Below are positions 41,855-51,741 of a stretch of DNA of 64,000 nt, piece after piece. The DNA lies in the NCBI GenBank assembly GCA_037013685.1, contig CM072905.1:3979491-4043490 (forward strand). The letters are read 5' to 3'. Position numbers and translations under genes: made by a program. Position 1 is the stretch's first letter, and each line of letters starts with the position of its first letter. The stretch comes from Acridotheres tristis (Eukaryota; Chordata; Aves; Passeriformes; Sturnidae). Below the pieces are notes generated by a model, which saw only the letters and a list, made by a program, of their open reading frames with translations, had not been told where the DNA came from and ran no database searches.

Positions 41855-42720
41855 ATGTGCACGGTGGGCTCCGCGGGCTGGGCCGTCGCGGCATTGCAGG
41901 CACCGAGGCTGGAGAGGGAGCGGTCCCCCCGTCCCTGGCTGCTTCACCCTGTCCCTCGGGCACAGAGCCGCGGGCCCGCCCGGCTGGCGCTGCCCCGGGG
42001 CGCCGAGGGCCGGGCGGGGCCGGGCCGTCGATGGTGCCGTCAGGCCGGCGGGGCAGGGCGCTCCATGGTGCCCTCAGGCCGGGCGGGGCAGGGCCGTCGA
42101 TGGTGCCCTCAGGCCGGGCGGGGGAGGGCGGTCGATGGTGCCGTCAGGCCGGCGAGGCAAGGCGCTCCATGGTGCCCTCAGGCCGGGTGGGGCAGGGCGG
42201 TCGATGGTGCCCTCAGGCCGGCGGGGCCGGGCGGGGCCGGGCGCTCCATGGTGCCCTCAGGCCGGGCGGGGCCGGGTGGTCGATGGTGCCCTCAGGCCGG
42301 GCGGGGCAGGGCGCTCCATGGTGCCCTCAGGCCGGGCGGGGCCGGGTCGTCGATGGTGCCCTCAGGCCGGGCGGGGCAGGGCGCTCCATGGTGCCCTCAG
42401 GCCGGCGGGGCCGGGAGGGGCAGGGCGCTCCATGGGGCCCTCAGGCCGGGCGGGGCCGGGCCGTCGATGGTGCCCTCAGGCCGGGCCGCGGGCTCGGCCC
42501 CGAAGGTTCGGGAGTCCCGGGGAGCGCGGGGCGGGAGCGGAGGCGGCGGGGCCGCCGTGAAGGCTCGCCCGGAGTCCGTGCCCTGCCCTTGGCCACCGGC
42601 TCAGCCTGCGGGCCTCGCTTCCCGCACCCGCCGCGGTTCTTCCTTGTGCCGCTGAAGTGTGGGGAGAAGTCGCCGTCTCCGGCCCTGGGCGTCCCTCAGA
42701 GCAGCTGAGGGTTCCTCCTG
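41855..42720 (+). promoter_or_regulatory. COPRS: CpG island, probable COPRS promoter and exon 1
   Basis: A strongly GC- and CpG-rich block lies 0.4-1.3 kb upstream of the first COPRS coding exon I can identify, with a 35-base minisatellite in its middle. COPRS exon 1 should lie here, most likely downstream of the minisatellite (about 42.49-42.72 kb), but I cannot fix its borders. Long frames open on the plus strand across the block come from the repeat and base composition, not from a coding gene. Confidence 0.6.
42016..42490. repeat. GC-rich 35-bp minisatellite, 13 copies, at the COPRS promoter
   Basis: Thirteen units carry 'atggtgccctcaggccgggc' plus a GGGGC(A/C)GGGC spacer. ATGG starts are at 42031, 42065, 42100, 42135, 42169, 42204, 42248, 42283, 42318, 42353, 42388, 42432 and 42467. 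Spacing is 34-35 bases, with two 44-base units that contain an extra GGGGCCGGG-like block. The three bases before ATGG alternate between TCG and TCC in much of the array, suggesting a 70-base higher-order dimer. G-runs make the plus strand a candidate for G-quadruplex formation. Confidence 0.95.
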
Positions 42721-43127
42721 CTCTCCACCCGTCTTGCCCCAGCTCCTCAGGGCTGTTGGAGGGTTCCCCTCTGTATGTGGGTTCCCACAGTGGTTGGTTC
42801 AGTGTTAGTAGTTTTTCCATTCCTTTGTGTCTTCATGACCTGTGATGCTTTCACATGCTGCCGTTGCCAAAGGGAACGTTTTGGGCCGGGGTTGTGGGGG
42901 TGAATGAGGAAATGGCTGTTCTGTGTTGGCTAATGCTAGCGGTGACCGATGGCAGCAGCACAATTAGCTAAACCTCTGCAGATTTGCCTTCTGAAGTGAA
43001 TGCCCGTTTGTTTTTAAACCTCTGATTGATCAAGGGAACAAATGGAGACGCTCGGCAACGCTGAAATGTAGCAGTTTCACAAGCAATTAGAGGTGCTACT
43101 GCATTTTTTGAAACTGTCTTGTAGGTA

Positions 43128-46100
43128 ATGGCTGCTGCCTCTGAGGCTGCAAACTCTGAGGGGAAACAGGTTCCTAATAAGACCGAAACTATGATCTGGA
43201 AATCCAGAAAAGGTAGGACAAAATAAAGCAGATAACAAATATTGCAACTTGTGCACTACTTGGGAAATACACTTAAAACCTTTTGGTGATGCATGGGAAA
43301 TGCCTCTTTTCTTACTGCACTAAATTATTTCCGTGTAGATATTTGTGTATGCCTAGGTATATGAGTAATTAATCAATATGACTTTTTTTTTAAAAACCAG
43401 AACTATGTTTGCTTTTTTCTTAAATACCTGCAGGTGAACGTGGTGAAACAAGACTGCTGGGTCCTTTGCCCTAGTTTACAGAGTTGTTTTCCAACAAGAG
43501 TCTGTGTAAAATCCTGATTTGCACTGATGCTATGGTGCAAGGTTATGTCCAGTCTTCCCAAATATCTGAAATGTGAAACAGCTCTGTAGTGATATTACAT
43601 ATATAGGAAACTGTATGTATTACAATAAGATTAGTAGTCACAAAGTGCATTTGTGTACCTCTCTGAATTGTATGCTGAGCACTTAATTGTTCTTATTTAA
43701 TTTCTGAGTGTATCTGTTGGTGCTTTCTACTGGTTTTAGAATGTTTGCTGCAGAATATTTTACCTTTTCCTGATGGCAAGTCTGAAGAAACTGAGTCTGC
43801 TTCTACCTCTCCCCATGAAGGTGATGTCAGTGGCTCTACTGATGAGAGCTGGTGCAATATATATGCTGACCTTGATGTGTGGGATAGTGAAGTTGCCAAT
43901 ATTCCTGAGTCTTCAGGGCAGCAAGATGCATCTGCCCATGAGGTGGAGGACTGGGATAAAGAATTGGAGGAGTCTGCTTGTAGTCCTTATGGTGAGTACA
44001 CATTTACTTGTGCTTCATTTGACTTTTGGATAGTTGGAAGTAGGTGCTTTGCAGGAGATTGTGTTTAAGTAACTCCATGTTCTATTTTGGGAAGCAAGTT
44101 CTTGCTGTGCTGACCTCCTGGATATGTAATGCACAATTTTGTTGTGAAATACAGGATTTAAAGGTGGTGTTGTGGACTTCACCTGGAACTCTTGCTTAAG
44201 GAATTAAATTCTTAGGGAGTGGGATGGTAAAGAGGACAATTCCATGTTTGTGTTGAGTTTCTCTGGGGAAGCAAGTTCAGTGGTGTATCTTTGTTACTAT
44301 GAAGCGGAAGAGAAAGGTGCATGATGTGCAGGAATTAACTCTTTTGTGTAAAAATTCTTCAAGAAAATTCAAGACTGTTCATTATAATGTCTCTCTGGAG
44401 CATGGAGTTTTTTGGAACAGTGCTCAGTCTGTGTACGGTTTGTTTCTTTTACTGTAGATTTTTTGAGGTTTTTTTGTTTGTTTCATTTTGATTTTGTTTG
44501 GATCTGTTGAAGCTTGATCCTCCTAACTGGTTGTGCACATAATCAGTCCCATGGACAAAAGTGGTATGGGAAAGAAGAAGTTTCACTTACACTTTTTTAG
44601 AGTTGAATTATTCCTCCACTTTGTAACTTGCTTTTATGGTGACTCACATGTTAAGGAGTCTCAACTTTCCAATGGCCAGGCTGGTTCTTAGCACAGAACG
44701 GGTGGATGGAGTTTAGCCAGCAGTGACTGATACCTTGCTGTGTCTTTGGTGATGTGGGATAGTACCATTTCCATTTTCTTCTTATTAATGTGTATCTTTT
44801 TGTAATGAATACAATTTTCTTTGCTTAGGAAATATGAATTTTCCGTTTATTCTAATCCCATAATTAAAATAAACTTTTGTATTTAAATTCCAATGTTTGA
44901 TAATGGAAGAAAGTGAGAAAGTTTTTACAGCTTTTCCATAAATCCATTCTGATTTTAAAATGGAAATACAGTATTGGTTTTTCACACTGAGTAATCTGTT
45001 CACTTTTTGGAGGTTTTCCCTCTCTTCCATTCTGAGCTTTCATTTTAATCTCTTATATGCTCAAATTTTTTGAATGTTCTGAATTTTCTACTGGAACTAT
45101 TCCTTTTCCCCCCTCTTTATTTAACTTTCTCACCCCACCTGTAGCTCTTTAAATTCCCACAAACTAAGGCAGCTGTGATTATTGGATTTGGGTCCTTCTG
45201 AAGGATATTGAGTTCAAATGTCTGATTTGTTAACTGCTACAAATACAAAAATCTGCTTGATTGGTCATTTTATGGCTTTTAAAGTGTCTTAAGCTCTTGC
45301 TGTGATGGCTTGTTTGGTAGTGCTGCTGAAAGGCTGCCATGTGGGATATTGTGTTGGGTCCTCTGCTCCTCCATGCTCTGGGCTTTTTCTTTGCTCAGTG
45401 TCTGCTGGTTAGAAATCTTTCTGCTTCTGTTAAAATACTTTGCCCTACTTTTGTGCTAGATTGGTTAAATACAGGCCCATTAGGCTTAATTCTAGCTTAG
45501 TGGAAATGTTGTTCAGAGCCAGCTTTTACAGGACCTCACCCTCCCATTCTGTCCAGTGGCCCAGCTCTTAAAGGCTTTGAAGGACTCCTTATTGGGATGG
45601 TGTTATGAAAATCAGCAAGAAGGGGAAGGTAAATAAAAGTTTCATGAGCCTTTTATTCACAGGGAAAATGTGAAAAAACTGCAGCCTTGTAAGAGCTGCT
45701 GCCAGACATTCTGAGTCCCAGGTGTATCACTGAGCTTTCTGGAAAACTGTTTTGTCTGTGTGGCATGGACCTTCCTTAAAATGAAGACATTGCCAAATTC
45801 AGTTTTCTGTTTGCCTTTTTTAAAGTCTAATTCATGAGTGCTGGCAGATCAAATTGAAATAGTGAACTGGAAGATGCCATAGACCTCCATTATGAACTGC
45901 TACATTGTTCCACTACTTTCCTGAGTATCTCCCATGGTTTAAATCTTTTATTTTTGTCTTCTTTAGATGCTGATGATTTCTCCTGTGGAAGTTTTGAGGA
46001 AAATAATCTTTTCGGCTCACATGTATGGAAGGAGGATTGGTTTTACAAACCAGGCTGTCACCACCCACCTTGCTTTGTTTTTCCACCAAGAGTTAGAGCA

Positions 46101-46136
46101 TTTGAGAAGGGCCAGTTTGATGATGCTGATGAATGA
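43128..46136 (+). CDS. COPRS: COPRS, coordinator of PRMT5 and differentiation stimulator
   Basis: COPRS is a small nuclear adaptor that binds PRMT5 and histone H4 and steers PRMT5 toward H4R3. Exons: 43128-43212 (exon begins at 43125), 43740-43991, 45967-46136. They join in frame to 168 codons plus TGA; human COPRS is 184 residues. Diagnostic features are the acidic middle (EVEDWDKELEE, like human NEDWDSELK), the SPYDADD junction (human NPYDADD), the HHPP motif at 145-148 and the C terminus KGQFDDADE (human TGQFDDAED). The upstream exon was not identified. The ATG at 43128, with G at -3 and +4, is the first plausible start, but a coding exon 1 in the CpG island could extend it. The N-terminal 80 residues are poorly conserved. 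Its position downstream of UTP6 on the same strand matches human synteny. Confidence 0.9.
43213..45966 (+). other. COPRS: COPRS introns
   Basis: The first listed intron is 43213-43739 (donor gtagga, acceptor tggttttag) and the second 43992-45966 (donor gtgagt, acceptor ttctttag). Both are AT-rich. I see no repeat of known type, RNA gene or extra exon inside them. Confidence 0.75.
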
Positions 46137-49117
46137 AGTTGAGCCTGGTCAGAAATAAGTTTGGCTTCTGTGTTCTTATGTTCTTCAGCGATTGAGCTGT
46201 GTCAAGTCCCTTGGCTTTTTTGCAGAGTTGGGCCTGGGGCAGAAATGTGACACCATCTCCAGAGTTTTGCTTAGACTGTTTCTGAGCTGTTCATAACTGC
46301 CCACCCTTGCCCTGGAGACAAGAGTGCAGGTGCTGGGTGTAAGGAGTCAGTGCATTTCTGGAGGTTTTGTTTGTATTGTGTAGATCTGTGTTGCTAATTA
46401 ATTGCTTGAGGAGAAGTATTTAATTTTTGAACTTCAGCTTGTTTGCCAGGCTTCTGTCAGTTTTGACATGCTGATCCCTGTGTTTTTGTGTAACTTTTAC
46501 TTTTCTTTCCTTTTCATTTGATGCTCTCAGATTGGTTTGAATAACTTTAAAAACTCTCCGTCCTTCATATTGTATTTCCATATGGTTCTAATGTCCATTT
46601 GTGATTCTTGTACTGGTGTTCAACAAAATCAGCTGTGACGAGTACAGAACAACTTGTTTTGTGTTTATTTTTATGTATTTCAGCATAAAGGAATTACAAA
46701 TATATGATACACATTTTGCAAATACACTTGCTGATATATAGGGGGGAGTCTGCTCCATCCAGTAGGAATGCTGGGTGCTTAAGGCTGCCTCCCAACAAAG
46801 ATTTCTCCACATCAGACCTTCTTGTGTATGGGCATATTACCTTAGAGTCCCACAGTTGTCTTTATTACATTCTCATGCAACATCAGATGTGCAATGACAA
46901 AGAAAATATCTCTGTTTATATTTATGTTGGAGTATATAATCTCAGTGTCCTGCAGACAGTTGTGAATTAAGGTTCCTGATGCTGTTCTGCTGTTTGTGTT
47001 GTGGCAAAGGAGATGGGAACACAAAATGCCTCCACAGATTCCCCAAGAGAACTAGAGCCATATCCTTCTCACCTTTGCTCTGGAGTTAAAGGAAGTGTTC
47101 TCAAATGAAGTATGTAAGTGGATTGAGTGGCTGCTCACCTGAGTAACAATAACCTTCAACATGCTCGTGTTTCATTAATTGCTTTTATCTCAAAAACATT
47201 TTTATGGCTTTGTGTTTAGACACTGACTGAACTGGAGCACAGTACAATGGGGGGGTTTTGGTTTTTTTTTTCTTCTTTTTTTTTTTTTTTTAAATCATCC
47301 AGTGTATGAGACCAAAATAATTCATGCACTAGTTTAAAAGGAAAAAGTGAATGACACAGTGATATTTCCACAATATTTTCCTAGAGAGCACAGGAGGATG
47401 AGCTTGTGAGACAAGAGCTTTCAATTCCTGGTTATGTTTTGGTACTAGCAGTCAAAGCAGAGTGGAAACATATTGTTGAGGTTGCAAAAAAGAGGGCCTG
47501 GTCTTTTATGCCCATATGATTGAGTGATCTAGGGATTAACATTTCCATCAAAACTTCCTCAGTTAAACCAATAACTGGCTCATCATCTCAAGTGAAAAGG
47601 TTGATTTGCAATTATAAATGCAGTATTCATAAAGATAAATTGAGTGCAGATTACTGTTGAACTAACATTACGCCAGTAAATTGTAAAAATTCCTTTGAAA
47701 ACACCTCAGTTCTTTAGTGAGTCTGCTTATCCTGTGCAGGCCTGGCTGTGGATGACAAGGCCCAAGGCTTCCCTGCAGAGGGCAGCAGAAAATTGTCTGC
47801 CCTGCTCGGCGTGTGCTCAGCAGTGTGAGCTCCCCGGGCTGGATTTCTAACCCTGATAGCAATTTAGAGCAGAGTTCTGCATAGCCCTGTTGTTCCCCAG
47901 TGAGGCTGATTCATGGCTCTGATTAGTTCCTCATTTTTTTTTAATTTCACTCTGAAGTTGTACTTACTGGACTGAAAAATTTCTCCCCTGACTGAGTGAA
48001 GAACATCACTTGACTTCAGGCTTAATATATTTTTTTTTTTACTATGCTTGTGGGAGATATCCCACCATATTCAATAAAGATGAAACGAATAGAATTCTGT
48101 GGAAGCAAACCCATCTTTTGTAGAACTGTTTTATAAGGATAACCAAAAAGTCTTTATAACACTGATTAGGATGATTTTTCTCCAGTACAGTTCCAAAATT
48201 CCATCACTCCTGAATCTTCAAGCCATTTTCCATGCACTTTATAAATCAAGGTGGTTTTTTTACCCTCTGCCTTTAATTGCAATCAGTCTTGTCTGTCTCA
48301 AAGGTCTTATTATTTGAGGAGAAATTGTACTGAATGGCTGCCTTGCTAAGCTGTTTGTATTTTAAATGACTGTAAACTTTAAAGATTTATTTTCAGTTTC
48401 CATTTAAGGTTAAAATGACACCACCCCCTCCAGCTTTGGAAAACCAGGACTCTGCAGCAGAGGTGCACTGTTCTCTCCAGGGATATGTTGGCAAATACAA
48501 CTTTGTTCGACTTGGCCCTGCTTGTTAGGGCAGGGACTTGACATAAAGCTTCATCTGAACACTCTCAAACTTCAGGGGATTAGAAAACCAGATGCAGGCT
48601 TCTCAGAAAGCATCTGCCTGGAAGGATTTGAAACCAAGCTCACGGATTCCAGTGTTTCTGCACTGCAGAGTGTTTCAAATTCCATTGTGAGTCTTGCACC
48701 AAGCCTGTTTTGTGTTGACACAAGTGTGTCATTCTAGGCAGGAATACTTGCAATTAAAAACAACATAAGGTAATACATGAGCCAACAATTCATACCAACA
48801 TTCAACCCTTCAGCCTGCTCAAATTATTAGAGGGAACAGAGTGTCTGTCACAGGACCAAGATCATAAATCTTGAATGAACACAAGAAACACATTGGCAGT
48901 ACATCAGTTGGAAAACTTAGAAGCATCAAAGATCACTCAGTTGAATCTTTAACAAGATTTCCCCTTTCTATACCCACAGTATAAGATACCATTCAAAGAA
49001 TTGAGACCCTGCTACAGGTTACTAAGTTTGCTGAGTTTATGTTGTGGGGATGTGGCATAATGTGGTGGCTTATGAGAACAAGGTACAACTTGGAAGCTGC
49101 CCTTGCTTTTCTTCTCA
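46137..49117. other. COPRS 3' UTR and downstream DNA, no further gene recognised
   Basis: The COPRS 3' UTR begins at 46137. No close canonical AATAAA was found; a clear AATAAA occurs only at about 48073, so the transcript end is open. A T-rich low-complexity tract lies at 47251-47292. On the minus strand, 48.1-49.1 kb would be the 3' UTR of the candidate terminal exon at 49118, if that is real. Short frames here have no family resemblance. Confidence 0.55.
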
Positions 49118-49207
49118 TTACATCACTTTATAGGCAAAGACAATGACACCAGCCAGTAAAGTACTTCGAATTTGCTGAGCAAGAGATTTTGTCTCAATAC
49201 TGAGGTG
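49118..49207 (-). CDS. Candidate terminal exon of an unidentified minus-strand gene
   Basis: On the minus strand a pyrimidine-rich acceptor (tttcatttcttag) is followed by 29 sense codons and TAA. The peptide begins HLSIETKSLAQQ, continues through a charged IRS segment into a hydrophobic stretch LLAGVIVFAY and ends KVM. It would suit a tail-anchored or C-terminal membrane segment. I do not recognise the family. No matching upstream exon can be joined with certainty; open segments at 51484-51741 and 56137-56502 are on the same strand. It could also be chance, since it is only 90 bases. Confidence 0.3.
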   Translation of the reverse strand, partial: HLSIETKSLAQQIRSTLLAGVIVFAYKVM

Positions 49208-51483
49208 CTAAGAAATGAAAACAAAACAGAGTTTTGCATTTTCGTTGAACAGCCAGCAAAGAAATAAAAACTTGTTTTTGGGTGCATCTGTTGTTTCCTT
49301 TGAGACCTACAGGGAAGGATTTGCAAGAGGAAATAATTGTAGGAAATGTGTTCATATTTCCTGTCCATAAGGTAGAGCATTTAATTCATGCATCAGTTTG
49401 AGATAGTGTTTCTTGTTTTTATATAACTACAAAATCCAGCCTATTTCAGTGTCTTTTAAAGACATTGCTGCTTCACTTGTTTTGCCCCATCTTCTAACTG
49501 GTCTGCTTTCACTTTTAAACTGAGAAAATGCCTCCACTGTTGGGGGGACTATGTGAATAATTTCACAGACTAAAGGAAAAATGCTGATGGCAGCAGCTCA
49601 TCCTGACCATCTGTTGCTTCCAAGGACACCAGTGTAAATCCCATTGTAACAAAGGTCATTCTGTGAAACTGGGTAAGTCTCTGTAGGCATGGGGAAGGAA
49701 CTTGTGATACTTTACCCTCAGTGGTTCTGTGTTGCAAACAGAGACATCAGAAGCTGGAGTATTAGAGGATAAATTAGTGGTGGAGTTTAGTCCTGGAGTA
49801 CCAGCTGCTCATAGCATAGCTTCCTAGCCTGAAGGAGAAACTGGAACCTGCTAAAAAAAGCAGCAAAGCACACAATCCACACAATGCCAATAATTTGGTT
49901 CAGTGATGAAGCCACTTCCTTTAAATATTTGGAGTAGATCTTCAGCTGGTACAAACTTTGGCACCCAGGCACAAAGTCTGTCCCTGTATGTGCCCCTATG
50001 CAGTGCAGTGTCATCTCTCTATGAAAGCTCATGTTTGGTATTTCATTATTGCTGTGTTCTTAATACAGTGGGTTTTCTTCATGTTACTTTTAGCTCTATT
50101 GACCCTTACAGAGCAAAACCTGTGAATGTGGCTCAGTGGTACATTTATTTCTTAGCAGCTTGTATCAGGTGGGGTTTTTTCCTACATTGATGATAGCCAG
50201 TTTCAGGACATGTAGATGAAATCAGCCTTTGAAAGTTAACTTCTATGATTCAGCAAGTCTTGATTCTTTGGCGTGAATTTTTCTAATTAAATGTTTTCTG
50301 ATCTGCCTGCAACTTCTGCCTTTAAGACTTGGCAGCTCTTTTCATTGTATGATGCAGGAATTGAAGAGTGAATTGTATACATGAATTGTATGTGTTTGTG
50401 AACCTGAGATCTCAGTTCATTGTTTTATTTCCCTCAAAGGGAAATACTACTCACTCCTCTGAGCTATTGGTCCTTAGTAGGACTTATATTGAGCAACACA
50501 TTTTCTGTGACATCTGGGGTAGCAGAGGATGCCAAGTTTTCATTGTGCTGCTTTGCAATTTTAATCAGTGTAGCTACTGTGGACTCCTATTCCAACATTA
50601 AACAAGTTATTTAGTATTTCTACATCTACCTCAGGAACTACTCCAGAACATTCCTGTTCTCACTGAGGAGTTCCTTCAGTTGCTTAACACATTCTGGAAA
50701 ATATGAAAATTACTTTACCTCAGATAATATAATTTCACTAGTAATCTTCATCCAGACACCAGAGTAAATATGCCACATTGTAATATGGTTCTGGCTGGCT
50801 GCAGTTGGTTGGGAATTGTGTAACTCCCTGTCCCATGCTACATGCTCAAATATTTCTGGGGAAGTAAATAGGTGTGACTGTGAGATTAAACGGGATCTAT
50901 ACCTCACAGCAGACAGTACAACCTCCTATTATGCAACTGGAGATCCAGATAGCAAGGAAAGTCTTCGAGCTGAGCAGGTGTTCACAGTGTTGCTGACAAT
51001 AGAATTAGAATAGCGAGGTTGGAGGAGAAACTGATAGTTCCACCAGAAGCATGGGCAACAAATCAAAATAATTCGGTACAGCAATCTCAGTTGCTGCATT
51101 CTCCTTAGAGAAGAGCACATAAAGGAAGTTTGCAAATTCTGTTTCAATTGAAGTTAACTCCTTAATCACAAACTGAAGCAGGACAATAAATCTGAAGTGA
51201 ATGCACCAAGGTGGAGTCTGCAAACAGCCACATGCAGAGTCAGCAATCATTGTTGTCTTGTCTACTGTCCCTACTGGATTTGCTGGAATACCAGACCTTG
51301 CTTTGTTCTCAGCATTATTTTTATCAGTACTTCAGTTCCATGTTCTTCAAACAGGTCATTATTTTCCAGGTCTGAAACACCTTTAACCTTCTATTTTGTT
51401 TAGTTGTAGCTTATCTGCATCATTCAGGCTTGATTTGTTTGATTGGGCCTCCAACTCTGCAGCTTGCCAGACGTCTGGTCTTT
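49208..51483. other. Non-coding or unresolved DNA
   Basis: AT-rich sequence. Minus-strand frames at 49787-50032 (with hydrophobic stretch IIGIVWIVCFAAFF) and 51005-51250 are open but lack convincing splice borders or family similarity. Neighbouring frames over the same bases look equally protein-like, so I do not call them genes. Confidence 0.5.
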
Positions 51484-51741
51484 TTAGTGGGATTGGTCAG
51501 GCAGTATCAAGACAGATAAATATTTCTCAGGCTGAGACTGCCTGTCTGCTAGATAAGAACTACATTTAGTTCTATTATCTACACTTGTGTTAGTAAGTGG
51601 ATTAGGTTTAATTTGGTCCTTTGGAGAGAAGCGGGTGAACTGTTCTTCAGGCAGGTCTGGGATTTGGTTTAAGGACAGGCTTTGTGATGTGGTCTGTAAA
51701 GTGCCTTGTAGCCCTGTAGGAATACTTTGTGTGGCTGGTTC
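51484..51741 (-). CDS. Candidate exon, Gln/Ser/Thr/Pro-rich, minus strand
   Basis: After an acceptor-like 'attgctgtcag' the minus strand stays open for 85 codons to TAA. The peptide starts EPATQSIPTGLQ and includes SLNQIPDLPEEQFTRFSPKD and TSVDNRTKCSSYLADRQSQ. The composition is hydrophilic and low in aromatic residues, like a disordered linker of a regulatory protein. No internal GT donor is compelling, so it would be a terminal exon or a decayed one. No family was recognised. It is reported because an open frame of this composition is unusual for AT-rich spacer DNA. Confidence 0.22.
   Translation of the reverse strand, partial: EPATQSIPTGLQGTLQTTSQSLSLNQIPDLPEEQFTRFSPKDQIKPNPLTNTSVDNRTKCSSYLADRQSQPEKYLSVLILPDQSH

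Noticed and set aside
41714..42708. Three overlapping plus-strand frames of 141-313 codons, rich in Gly/Arg/Pro
   Set aside because: All three frames are open because the GC-rich 35-base minisatellite and CpG island rarely contain stops. Repeated GRAGQGAPWCPQAG-like peptides track the repeat unit, not a protein family.
49787..50032. Tetraspanin-like C-terminal segment (GC...IIGIVWIVCFAAFF) on the minus strand
   Set aside because: No CCG motif or other tetraspanin exons nearby. A second frame over the same bases is equally plausible, and no donor or acceptor fits.
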